A stretch of DNA of 64,000 nucleotides. Origin: Zerene cesonia (taxonomy: Eukaryota > Arthropoda > Insecta > Lepidoptera > Pieridae). Positions 34,276-45,599 of this stretch are shown here, in pieces; position 1 is the stretch's first letter, and every line of letters begins with the position of its first letter. A program made the translations under genes and the position numbers. The DNA lies in the NCBI RefSeq assembly GCF_012273895.1, contig NC_052118.1:1054001-1118000 (forward strand), read 5' to 3'. A model generated the notes under the pieces. That model did no database searches. It worked only from the letters and a program-made list of their open reading frames with translations, and had not been told where the DNA came from.

Positions 34276-37200
34276 TTACAGTTTTTTGCAAATAACACAC
34301 CAATTTCCTTCTTCATAGAAACTGTCTTCAATAACCAAATCGGGCAGATCGCATAGTTTATCCAATTCGCCCTTTTCGAACACGTGATAGTATCGCAGAA
34401 ACGTTGCATTTGTTTCGTTTGACAGTTTTTTATCGTTAATCTGTCTCAATTTCCACGGGACGAGTAAATCGCTGTGCTGGAACTGCGTTCTGTTTTCGTG
34501 TACGGGTAGATTGAGTCCACCGACAGTTGTGACGACGTTTGTGTCGGAGTTTTCTTTATTTGGCGCAATGTAATTGGACTTTTTCTGGTCCTTCGCCCAC
34601 ACTGTGATGAGGGCTCGGCCTCCGGACCGCAAGAGGCGGGCGATCGTATTAATGGCTTGCTTCCTTCTAGCCTGGAATGAAGTTGTTTACATAGATATAT
34701 TTTTATCATTTAATTATTCACATTTAATCGTAAAGTTGAACAAATGGTGAATAGTGACACAACACTTAACAGTCCGTAGTTTTTGCAATAGCAGTAGGAT
34801 GGTACAAACTTAGCCAGCAGTGAAACATCTTGTATTATTAAAATTTAAACACCACATTTAGACTTAAATAATATTCCTAATAGCATAATACACAAAACAA
34901 ACACAATTTTACACAAAAAAAACATAAACAAACAGCGGTGGTAAATGAGTGGTGTGCAAAATAATATTATTAACAAAACTAATAACCGTCTTGAAATTGT
35001 CAGAGCTAGACCAAATTTAAATGGGACCAACCGGGCGGCACAAAGTAAAGAGTTATGAGGTTACAAAAAAAAAAATACAGACAAATTAAGCTGTCTTTTT
35101 GAAGTGAGTGAATAAACATTGCGTTGTCACCAAATCCTCACGCACCTCGCTACAAAAGTGGTGTACTACGGCGATGCACAGCGCGACGTCCGCGCGCCCG
35201 TCGACGAGCGGCGCGCGCAGCACGTCCAGCCGCACGCACTGCGCGCCGCGCACTGCCGCTGTATGCGCCGCGCACTCAGCGAGAAGCCCCGTGCTGCGCT
35301 CGCACGCTATCTGTCAATATTTTTTTTTAATTTTATGCCAGCGCAGCAAAGCATGTTGGCTGCCTAAGTGACCATTGAGAATTGCACTGGCTGTGTTGCC
35401 GTTTAAGGAGATCTAGGCCTTTCAGGAACACCACAAATCCTTAAAGAACTAAATTATGGGAGGTAGTTGTTTAGAACGTTTTTCAGTTCAATGATAATAA
35501 AGAACATTTGCATGCATACATGTGGATTGATTTTTCATACATTTTTTTTATATACCTGTATGATATCATTTCTATTGAGTATATTCTTGCCATTCCCAGC
35601 TCCAAGATCCAAAACAATGGAGCCAGGCGGAGTATTCATAATAAACTCCTGCACTTTCGGCCAGGGCTTGTGCCGCGTCGTACTGAAGTGGCCTGCAATT
35701 TGTTCATAAACCTACACAATATTACAGATATTTAAATAATAAAAAAGTCTTCTATACAATTACAAATAAGAGTCAAATATTAAATTTGATTAGATATCTC
35801 CAACAAATAAAATCTCTAAATATTGAAAGATGATATTATAAGGGTTGAAAAAAAAAAAAATATTTTATGTGCAAACCAGGTAGGTTTGTTACTGTTGTTG
35901 AAAAGTTTACCAAGATTTTTCAAGCTACCAATCAAATGTATAACAAACTTTGTATTATATTTTAAAAAGGTAAAGGGCAAATGGGTAAGAGACTATGGCA
36001 GGCCCAGAGGCAGATGAAGGGACAAGCAGGACTCACTATAACAATTGAAGCAGAATTTACCATAATAGGGAGACATGACTAAGATAAGTAGGCCCTTGCC
36101 TAGCATGAGCCATGAGCCAAGGCTGAAAATAATTAAAAACATAGACAGTACAAGAAACAGAAAATAAAATCACAAACCTGATGAACATGCAACTCCTCGA
36201 GATGCGAAGCCATATCATCATCAATCTCCTTATTACCTCCTCTATCACACAGCACTTTATAACCACACTCACAAGGCCCCTGCCTGGTCTTCCTGAAGGT
36301 CAGAGATATTCTAGTGCCGCGGGGTCTTGTATCACTGGTTATAACTTTAATGTTGCTAGATGTTTCTGTATCTTTTCTCACTTCGATCACAGGGTCCCAT
36401 GCTCGCGGCTGAATTCCATGTTGCCAATCATACCTAGAGGATATAAACAATTTTATAAAATAACATTATTTTCTTTAGTTAAAATGAAGTCTTTAGCTCA
36501 ACATCATAGAAGATGGGGGTGCGCTGTGGACACCCTCTGCTCCATATAGGGGCCAAGAAAGTCTTTAGTTGAAAACTAAATTACGTCAACAAAGTAAATA
36601 TTTAAGTAGACAAACTGCTGGTAAAAAAATTAGAGAGAAATTGTTATGTATAAACATATAGTCTTATTTAATTAATTTTATTACTATCCAATAATGTGAT
36701 AACATTGAAACAAAAAATTTTATGAAAATTTTAATCTTTAGAGAAAATCATTACATATTTTAATAAACAAGAAATATCATACCTAGCATCACCCTGCATC
36801 ACCATAATTGAGCGAGCTGGTACAACAATAGGAACATATTTGCCGCTGTGATGTTTCCAGTCCATCAATACAGAGGATCCTAGAGACAACGACAGAATTG
36901 TGTCTCCGAATGGACTGTGACGGTCAACATGGGATGGAATGCCTGAAAATACAAGATTCTAGTAAGTTTAGCAGGCAAGTAGTGTTATGAAAAATCACCA
37001 GTAGCCAACTCTCACAATGGCGCAAGCTTGTACACAGCGTTCATGTACATAATCAATACCGTGATTAGACAACTGCTTAACAAACTAAAACCGACTAATG
37101 TAAATGTTATGTTAACTCATTTAATTTAATTGCCAGCTTAAGTGGATAATGAAATACTTAGTAGATTAAGTTCTAAGAGAATTCAAACATTTTTGTATTA

Positions 37201-38136
37201 AAAAAAATTATGCTTACCTTGTCCAGGCTTATATTTATTAACTGTTAATTGATCAGGAACTTCAATGTCAAAACCGTGTTCCTGTAACCTTTTCCACAGC
37301 ACATCACACACTGAGGGTATCTTGTCTGATAATGGAGCATTTAAATCTACATCATTGCTACCGTATCTAAATTCGTAGCCATAATGTTTCACTTGTCGGT
37401 TCTTTAAATTAGAATCATCTTCCCAATCAAATATGTGCAAGAACTGATGTTCTTCTTCAGCAGATATGAAATCAGGTATAACATGCAGTCCTGTAGGATT
37501 GTGTTCTCTATAGATTATTTCATCATTTGGTACTGAAAAAATTAATTTTGCAACTCAATTAATTAAAATGTAATACTGAAAACATAACTAAAACTCGCAA
37601 TAAGTTACTTACCAGCATCAACATAATTCATATAAATTAATGTATCATTCTTTTTCACTTTTGCTGTACCATTAAATGTGTTGTAAAATAATTCGGCACT
37701 CCTTGTGTTATCGAAAACAACATAAGAATGCGACTCTCCCTTTTCAGCTATATATTTCGGAAGATTTACATCTGGTAACAATTCCAATATTTCATACAGT
37801 TCTTCTTTATTAAAGCCGGTAGCTTGTCCTACATTGCATAGAACAAGTTTCTAAAAAACATTTTAATAAACATCGATATTGAAAAATATTTATTTTAAAT
37901 TAATAAGTACTTTTTCTTTTTCGGCTACTTATTCTCGATGCATTTTAAAGAACCATTTCAATGTATACCGTGTGATGTTATGTAGACTAATATAATATCA
38001 CAACATAATAAAACTATATACATTATGAACCACTTACCGAAGTTGGCTTATCTACGCATAAAACTCCCTTAGAGCTTTTTAACCGCGCTGAAAATCTTTT
38101 ACATTTTTTACCTATTTGTTTGTCTTTGTCCATCAT
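34276..38136 (-). CDS. ALKBH8: ALKBH8: tRNA wobble-uridine hydroxylase and methyltransferase, 8 exons
   Basis: Exons 38136-38038, 37850-37613, 37532-37218, 36942-36783, 36433-36178, 35711-35556, 35310-35146, 34671-34276. They give 1785 nt and 594 residues. The RRM-like part is about residues 30-112. The AlkB dioxygenase part is about 120-335, with the iron ligands H222 and D224 (IPSHVDRHSPF) and H276 (WQHGI), and 2-oxoglutarate-binding arginines in RISLTFRKTR. C325, C327 and C333 match the zinc-site cysteines of human ALKBH8. The SAM methyltransferase is about 357-594 (DLGAGNGKN at 391). In mammals it makes mcm5U and its hydroxylated form at the tRNA wobble position. Two ATGs are adjacent at the start, and the upstream one is used here. 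Exon 7 is strikingly GC-rich compared with its neighbours. The exon-5 donor is GTTTGT. Confidence 0.95.
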
Positions 38137-38714
38137 ATGAAAATATGCATGAATGAATTATATTTAATTTATTCCCAGATTTTGTAAGCATAACCTTTTA
38201 CTAAAAATCAAATACCAACTAAAATGTATAAATAATTCAAAACATGTGATGTAATATGTATTGTTGACGTATGACAGAAGCAGAACGTTCTTAAGTTGAG
38301 TATGAGAGTTAGTGAGTTCAAGCCATAAGAGCCATAATAAAGTCATATGGATAAGAGCCGCCTTGAAAGCATTTACAGCAAAGTCCAATGAAATTATTCA
38401 TAAGATGCTGTTGTTATAAATTACGATTACTTTAAACTACATACTTAATATTCTTAGGAGTACTCATCCAAAGTTATAAATTAAGTTTATGAACGCGATC
38501 CACATTTTGACAAATAAGTAAATAACATAAAGTGACATATTTGACAAATTATATCATATAATAATCAACAATTCCGCTGTCCATTCCACTTATTAATTGA
38601 AATAACTTTATAATTAATTTAAATGTCTTGTAATCTTACTAAATCATAACTAGGCCCATTACCGTTTGGTTACAATACTTAGATTACAGATAATAGCTTT
38701 ACTTTCTGTCAAAC
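38137..38714. promoter_or_regulatory. Divergent promoter interval ALKBH8/PIG-A
   Basis: 578 bp between two opposing start codons, AT-rich. No clear core element could be placed. Confidence 0.45.
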
Positions 38715-40095
38715 ATGAGTACCCAAACGGTAAGTAAAAATTATGTTTTAGAATAATGTGGAAATAATTGAATTGAATTTACTTTTTTATTTACAGGAAC
38801 CAACAATTAAAAACAGGAGGCACATTATATGCATGGCGTCAGACTTCTTTTACCCAAATACGGGTGGAGTCGAAGAGCACATATATAATTTATCGCAATG
38901 TTTAATAAAACGTGGACACAAAGTAGTTGTTATCACACATTGCTACGAAGATAGAGTTGGTGTTCGATATTTAACAGGGGGTCTTAAAGTATACTACTTA
39001 CCAATACGAGTTTTTTACAGCCAATGTGCTCTACCTACTATGATTTGTAACATAGCAATTGTACGATATATTTTAATACGGGAGCGAATTCAAATTGTGC
39101 ATGGACATTCAGCTTTCAGTGTACTAGCACATGAAGTGTCTATAATAGGAAAGTTAATGGGGTTGAAAACAGTATTTACAGACCACAGTCTCTTTGGTTT
39201 TGCAGACATGTCAGCAGTTCTGACAAATAAGTATCTGCAAATGTGTTTGTGTGAATGTGATCACTGTATTTGTGTTTCTCACACAGGTAAAGAAAATACA
39301 GTATTAAGAGCTAAAGTGAAAGCTCATAAAGTTTCAGTTATACCAAATGCTGTGGATGCTTACACATTTACCCCTGATCCAAGTCAAAGAGATCCAAATG
39401 TTATAACAGTCATAATTGTTTCTAGATTAGTGTATAGAAAAGGTGTCGATTTGATGGCAGCTGTAATAGCAGATATGTGTCCTAGATACCCAAACCTAAG
39501 GTTCATTATAGGAGGGGACGGGCCCAAAATGTGGCTGTTACAAGAAGTCAGGGAAAGAAAGGGTTTTCAACACTGTGTGACACTATTGGGAAGCTTAAAA
39601 CATTCTGAAGTGAGGGATGTATTAGTAAAAGGTGATATATTTTTAAATACATCTTTGACTGAAGCATATTGTATGGCAATAGTCGAAGCCGCCTCTTGCG
39701 GGCTAAAAGTGGTATCAACAAAAGTTGGTGGCATTCCAGAAGTACTACCAGACAATATGATTTATTTATCCGAACCAAATGTTACAAATATTGTTGAAAG
39801 TATTGAATTGGCTATGACCGACTTGAAAACTGGTAATATTGTATGTCCATTTGAATGCAACAGAAATGTGAGGAAGATGTATAATTGGATGGATATTACA
39901 AGACGGACTGTAATAGTATATGATAAAATAATGCTCAATAAGAACAAACCATTGGGATTACAATTGAAAAGTTATCTCTCTTGTGGTGTGTGGCCATTTC
40001 TTCTTGTCATAAGCTTAATGTATTTATTGTTGCAGTTAGTTGAAAAGGTGTATAAGAGGAAACACATTGATATTGCTAGAGATATAAAGTTATGA
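38715..40095 (+). CDS. PIGA: PIG-A, catalytic subunit of GPI-GlcNAc transferase, 2 exons, 437 residues
   Basis: Exons 38715-38729 (MSTQT) and 38797-40095, joined in phase 0. It is a GT4-family glycosyltransferase (GT-B fold) that transfers GlcNAc from UDP-GlcNAc to phosphatidylinositol on the cytosolic face of the ER, the first step of GPI-anchor synthesis. Family signatures are SDFFYPNTGGVEEHIYNLSQ near the start, VHGHSAFSVLAHE, TDHSLFGFAD, IPNAVD and the EX7E motif (E294/E302 in EAYCMAIVEAASCG). A C-terminal hydrophobic segment (WPFLLVISLMYLLLQL) followed by basic residues is the ER membrane anchor. An in-frame ATG at 38758 lies in the intron and is not the start. Confidence 0.96.
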
Positions 40096-40325
40096 GTGAT
40101 AATAATGATTCTTTATAAAATAAGCTTCATTATAGAAACCAACACCAAACAGGATCATAAAAATGTACACAAATGTGTATGTTATTTGTATAAACTATAA
40201 GGTATAAAACATTACATATTAAGTTTATATCAAACTAAATTTTTTATGGAGAATTTAAGAGAAATACTATTTTTTTTTTATTTAATTAATTTACAAAATA
40301 TATAATGGTTATTGAATGGCTATAA

Positions 40326-40360
40326 AATAAAACAAAATTAACTCTGGAATGATATTTATT
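40326..40360. terminator. Facing poly(A) signals of PIG-A (+) and clathrin light chain (-)
   Basis: AATAAA on the plus strand at 40326-40331 and AATAAA on the minus strand at 40360-40355. Cleavage 15-25 nt downstream of each would make the two mRNAs overlap slightly. Confidence 0.45.
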
Positions 40361-40689
40361 TATAATTATTGACCAAATAAAAAAGATACTCCAATAACAT
40401 TAGCCATACTGAACAATAAAAAATAAATTTAATAAATAACAGTCTGTTTAAGCAATACAATAATTATTCTATAAAAATCACATGCTTTTCTATTACTTTT
40501 ATTGTAATTCAATGTGATTTATTCAGAGACTGATTAAAGACAAATATTTAGGCTAACAACATTTTCTTATTTATAAAAATCTTCAAGCTCTGTAACAAGG
40601 AAAAAGATATTGTTAAAATAGATTTTCATTACATAAATGGGCTTATTTTTTGATGTTCTTTGATCATACTCTATCGGGTAACAACCCTG

Positions 40690-40805
40690 AATTAGGAGGT
40701 AATTTTATGGCAAAGGAGCTGATGGGACACCCTATGTTATATAGTCACCACCGCACCATAAACATTTGTAACACTGGTGGTGTTACAAGTGGTTTGCCAG
40801 CCAAA
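40690..40805. repeat. Old interspersed repeat fragment
   Basis: GGAGCTGATGGGACACCCTA ... ATAGTCACCACCGCACCATA ... AACACTGGTGGTGTTACAAG. This resembles a repeat common in Lepidoptera. It lies in the 3' region of the clathrin light chain gene. Confidence 0.5.
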
Positions 40806-40973
40806 ATTGTACTGCAATATGCATATTGTTATACATTACTTATATTTTTGTATGTTATTTTAACTAAAAGATACAGTAAGCAAATTCTATATCCCAAACT
40901 GTGAAACCAGTCGTCAACCTCAAAAATTATATTTCATTCATATTTCAATTAGGTCAGAAAAGGATCTGTCTAC

Positions 40974-43044
40974 TTACACTTTAGTAGACCGCGGTGGGTA
41001 CTTAGGGCTGACACCAGATTGCTTCAACTGTAGGACAATAGATCTCAGACGAGCTACATCGCGGCCTCGCCTCGGCCCGAAGTCACAAAGCTCAGCTACA
41101 CGAGCCCACTCATTGCCCTCTTCCACTCCACTCTCAGATCCACGGGCTAAAGCTTTCTCTGCATTTCTAGTAATGAATGTAGGGATAAACTCACTCAGTG
41201 TAAACCCATAAAGATCCAAAGCAATTATGATCCAAAAATTGTTCACCATTGATACAAATAAATTTTTTGAATGAGGTTTAAATTTTAATAGAACTTAATA
41301 GAAGTTTATGGCTGATCTTAACATAAGTTTTAATAAAAATGAGTGGGTGAGTAAACAAATTAAGGATTTCAAATAAAGGTTATAAAAATTAACTTTAATG
41401 TATTTCATGTAGTTGTAAATTTAATGCATTAAATTCATTCAATCACTTTTATTTTCACTATTAAAATACATTTTATTTATCGAAACATATATTTTCTGTT
41501 CTTTTAAGTTGTATAATTTATGGTGTGCAATAAAATTTTTCATTTCATTTCATTTATTTTTAATGCAATGCTCAAATCCCCCATGAATGTTAAATGACTA
41601 TTAAATCAACCAAATTGAAACTGAACATAACATGAATTTGACAATATCATAACCCTGTTATACCCTTAGACATACATAAATAAAGTATAATTCATATAAT
41701 ATCCACCACCAACACAAGTTAGTAAATACCACTCTGTGTACTTACTTAGCGGACTCCCTGAGTGCATAGAAAGAAAATATACAATTTTATAATAGAAAAT
41801 GATATACTTAATATTATAATCTTCCATTTACAATTAACACTAGTCTACTTATATATAAAAGCAACTTATTGCGATATACTAGAAATCCAAATAATTACAT
41901 AGAAAAGGTTCTACATTCTACAATCTACATGTCACTTTCTGGACTTTTTTTTTCAATCAAGGAGGTATAAACTATGAAGCAATATGAAGGATATATAGTA
42001 AAAGTATAATGAAATAGATTAACAGAGATTTTTACCTATTAGCTGCTTTTGTTTTGGCAATTTGTTCTTCATGTGTTTTATACCAATCCTCTAATTCTTT
42101 TTTTGCTACCTTCAACATTTCTTGCTTCTTTCTTTCTTCCTCAGCATCTGAAAGTTACATATTGAATATTACATAATAAAAAATTAAGGGTACTAAGGCC
42201 TTCAAGCAGCAGTAATGGAACAACATTCCATTACACAATTTTGGAATAAAATACCAGTAATAGGGGTCTTTCTCCTTATTTACATCATTCTTTCATGCAA
42301 TACCTTTCTCTTCTAGTCTCTTTTTCTGTTCTTCCCTCCATATCTTTATCTTCTCTGGTTCTTCTCTTTCTTGTCTGAAGACGGACACCACTGGTGCAGC
42401 TGGTGCTGGTGCTGGGGCTGGATCATCATCAAGAAGACCACCATTCGCTTCAAATGCTGCAGCACTCGGAACTTCTAGAAATGCCATTTTTTTTTTTATA
42501 TTTGTTTTAATTGCAAAACTATCATTTGAAATGTTCAAATTTAGATAAATAATTGATATCAAGGATGATTGTAAGCTTCTATGGTGATACTAAAAAATAT
42601 CGAATACGATAATTCGTGCTAATAGTATGCATTTAAAACAGATATTTTATTTTTTCTAATAAGATGAAAGTGAAAAGATATAGTTCATTCACAGGACATT
42701 GCTGGAGACTCTAATTGGGTGGAGCCGTAAACAAAAAAAGGTGAATAAACTTATGGCGTTTTGTACGTATTTAGTTTCCAGGTAAAATAAGAATATCAGC
42801 CAAATGTACAACTTTCACATCTACGAATTTCCATTATTTTAAATTTAATGTAGGTAGATATATTGCAAATTAAATTACCAACAAAATCATCAAGACCGTT
42901 TGATGCTATACTCGACGCAATAGGGGGCGGAGCACTGGTTTCTAGATCATCTTCTAATCCTGCCAGTTGGTTTTGCTCTCGAGCCAAGAAGTCTGCGGCT
43001 GGGTCGACTTCCGGTTGAACGAAATTATCACCGAAATCATCCAT
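40974..43044 (-). CDS. Clc: Clathrin light chain, 5 coding exons including a 12-nt microexon
   Basis: Exons 43044-42879, 42474-42304, 42147-42036, 41757-41746, 41166-40974. They give 654 nt and 217 residues. The N-terminus (MDDFGDNF, then acidic PEVDPAADFLARE) precedes an Ala/Pro stretch (DDDPAPAPAPAAP). The central heavy-chain-binding coiled coil follows (REEQKKRLEEKD, ERKKQEMLKVAKKELEDWY), then the C-terminal trimerisation-proximal part (EWARVAELCDF, DVARLRSIVLQLKQ). It regulates clathrin cage assembly in vesicle traffic. The microexon adds Glu-Ser-Ala-Lys (residues 151-154) and can be skipped in frame. The stop shown follows STKV. A GTAAGT donor overlaps it (after AAAGT at 40978), and splicing to an acceptor at 40590 would instead end in Val-Ala-stop. 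Confidence 0.92.
41746..41757 (-). CDS. Clathrin light chain microexon (12 nt)
   Basis: GGAGTCCGCTAA between ATGCACTCAG and GTAAGTACAC on the minus strand. It is phase 2 at both ends. Including it keeps frame (adds ESAK), and skipping it joins AG to AAAT in frame as well. Confidence 0.75.
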   Translation of the reverse strand, partial: GVR

Positions 43045-43361
43045 TGTACAGAAAAATATGAAATGAATCACCGAATTCGCGAAGCCAAGAAAGTTGACGT
43101 CGATGAAGAACCAAGAAATAAAACCAATGACAATCACAGATTATGACAATTCACAATTATTGACAATTTGACAGTCGGGAGTCGAGCAAGAACCGTTTGT
43201 ACAGAATATATAAGTAGTCAAGTATAGGCTAAAAAATATTTTTTAGGCTATGTTATCTTTGACAATTTGCTCATTGTTATGATTTTGACATAAAATGACA
43301 TTAAGTTCATAACCTCTGAATTCGTTCGAAATTTTATTTATTATTTGAATTGAAAATAATC
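43045..43361. promoter_or_regulatory. Divergent promoter interval Clc/mL64
   Basis: Only 317 bp separate the start codons. The 5' UTRs of both genes occupy most of it. Confidence 0.55.
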
Positions 43362-45257
43362 ATGAATTTGTCTGTGAGACCGAAACTGCTAAGATCTAGC
43401 CTCTTAAGTATTTTTCGCTCGGCTACAACTGTTCCAGAGGTGGAACAAAATGAACAAGTCTTGATCGACGATACAGAAGATGCACTGGCAAAAGAAGCAG
43501 AGATTGAGAAAAAGAGAAATATATCACGACTATCACCTGCACATCAGAATGTGATGCACAAGAGGCGACCTTATGAGGAACCTAAAACGTTAGCCCATCT
43601 TACTGTTAAATATAATCGCAAGTTGTATGGAAAATATGGGGCAGTCAGCGGTGTTAATCCCAGTAAGTTGTGTTATTTGCATATAACTATCTATTTAAAA
43701 CAATGTGTTTATATCATTACATCTATTTTATGGATCAGAGCAATTAAGTATAAATGTACCATATTCAAGAATATAGCGAAAATCATTCCGGGTTTTTAAG
43801 CATTCACAGAAATAGCAAATATTTTCAGGTATTTGCTGGCCAACCAAAAATGACATTGCAGAAAGGCAGGAATATGAAGCCGTAGCATATCCCTTTACGA
43901 TACAACAAATGATGGAAACAGTGGAACAGAGAAAGCAAGAGCAGCAGTTAAGAATAGAACAAAGGGATAAGGATGTAGCAGCCAAGTTTGCCAAATTGGA
44001 CCAGTGGAAGAAAGAATTGCATGATAAGATGGCGAAGAAGGCTGCTGAAGTTGAAGCTGCTAAGGTAAATGAAATAGATTTATAATGAAAACTTGTTAAT
44101 ATGAATAGAATACTTTTGGCACCAGCATTATGTTTGGTGTTAGAAGAATCTGGGAGTGAATGTTTTTGAGTTATGGTAAATATAGGAGGGTTAATTCAAA
44201 ATAAAACTCGAAAGCTTTTTAATCTTTACAAATGAAGTGCTAAGTTATTGGATCATACTTTTTTCTATATTTATTGTTATATAGGCACCTTTTTTTTTTA
44301 TTGACCCTATACATATGTATATATTGTGTATGTCGGATACAAATTAGCTTCAAACTCAATTGTATGCTTACTTATCTAGATATATAAATGCATTTAATGT
44401 ATGTCCTTAAATACAAAATTTTACTTTTTATTCTTTCTATAATGATGGTACATATCTTACTGTTCAACCTGATTTTCAATAGAATAAAAGAGACATGTAA
44501 AAGACATTTTAAATAGTGTAAAACTGTAAACAGTAAAGGATAGAATATTATTGTTTTTAACTAGTTTAGTTTCTATCTACCTTGTTTTCCCCTAGTTAGA
44601 ATCCATTTGTAAGGAAGGCATTCCACAAGTTCTGAAAACTGAAAAGTCATTCTAACAAAAAAAGTTTGGCCCACTCAAAGTTTTTTTGACTTGTTAACTG
44701 TAAAATATATGTAACAAGCCAGATTAAGCTTTAGTCATATTCTAATAATGCTTAATAACATAACAAATGGGTACTATTCGTGGATAAGTTTATGTTTAGT
44801 CCGAGGTCCTCTCCACTGAGCCACCACTGCTATATATCTACTAGTCGTGGTTTCGAGACGAGGCAAGCATGGAAGAAATTAATTGACTTTTCAATTTTAC
44901 TTACAAATATTTTAAATGCACTATGGTTCACACAGTTTGTCCCTTATCAGTGGTTAATGGGTTGACCCTTAAAAATACATTTTTTTTTTCAAGGAAAAAA
45001 CAATTTTTTTTTACAAAAATTCACTGTTTATTTTATTTTCACAGCAAAAGAAAGAGAGACTTGTTGAAGAAGTCAGGCGTCACTTTGGCTTCACCCTCGA
45101 TCCTCGTGATGAGAGGTTCCAAGAAATGTTAGCCAAGCGGGAGAAAGAACAAAAGAAGCGAGAGAAACAGGCTAAAATAGAGGCTAAGGAGAAGATGATG
45201 ATCGCCAAGATACAGCAGAAAAAGGTGGATGATAAAGGAGCAGCAAAGAGCACTTGA
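43362..45257 (+). CDS. GADD45GIP1: Mitochondrial ribosomal protein mL64 (GADD45GIP1/CRIF1), 3 exons
   Basis: Exons 43362-43662, 43829-44064, 45045-45257. They give 750 nt and 249 residues. The N-terminus is basic and lacks acidic residues at first (MNLSVRPKLLRSSLLSIFRS), as in a mitochondrial targeting peptide. Then come RKLYGKYGAVSGVNPSICWP, a conserved core motif, and a long Lys/Glu/Gln-rich helix. VRRHFGFTLDPRDERFQEML is the second family signature. The product is a component of the large mitoribosomal subunit near the exit tunnel. It also binds GADD45 in mammals. An upstream in-frame TTG at 43350 is not used as start. A SINE remnant lies in intron 2. Confidence 0.93.
44795..44905. mobile_element. 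SINE remnant, rearranged
   Basis: AGGTCCTCTCCACTGAGCCA is a reversed A-box head. It is followed in forward orientation by GTGGTTTCGAGACGAGGCAA (B-box region) and GACTTTTCAATTTTAC. Two pieces of the family lie in opposite orientation, so this is a local inversion or a nested insertion. Confidence 0.6.
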
Positions 45258-45599
45258 ATAGGTATAGAATTTTATAGTTTAGTGTGTAATATACTGTTAA
45301 TTTAGAAATTTGTTTTATTTTAGAACTTCATTGTCATTTCCATCCATCCAACCATTTACAACTAAATGGTAACTTTTTAATACACATACTTTGTAAATTT
45401 GATAGATTACTTAAGAACGAATTAAAACACATTAGGTAAAACATTTTTCAGTCTCAGATCAACACTTCAATTTTGTTTGTCACACAAATACCCATATCAA
45501 GGATACGGAGGGTAAAAATCCTTATCCAAAAACAAACACAAAATAAATACACAAGTTTAATCTTCGCAAAACGTTAAACAAATAAACGGCATACAAAAA
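45258..45599. other. Tail-to-tail spacer mL64/CEP78
   Basis: 342 bp. A plus-strand AATAAA at 45542-45547 and a minus-strand AATAAA near 45319-45314 point past each other, so the 3' UTRs may overlap. Confidence 0.45.

Noticed and set aside
36133..36549. Plus-strand frame of 122 codons at 36181-36549
   Set aside because: It is antisense to ALKBH8 exon 5, which is clearly coding on the minus strand.
38758..38796. ATG at 38758 as PIG-A start
   Set aside because: It lies in an intron. Splicing 38729 to 38797 gives the better start MSTQTEPTIKNRR.
42293..42562. Minus-strand start upstream of the clathrin light chain exon 2
   Set aside because: The extra residues come from intron sequence. The exon begins after TTTCTAG at 42474.
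43350..43361. Upstream non-ATG start for mL64
   Set aside because: TTG at 43350 is in frame, but the ATG at 43362 gives a typical mitochondrial targeting peptide and is the normal kind of start in animals.
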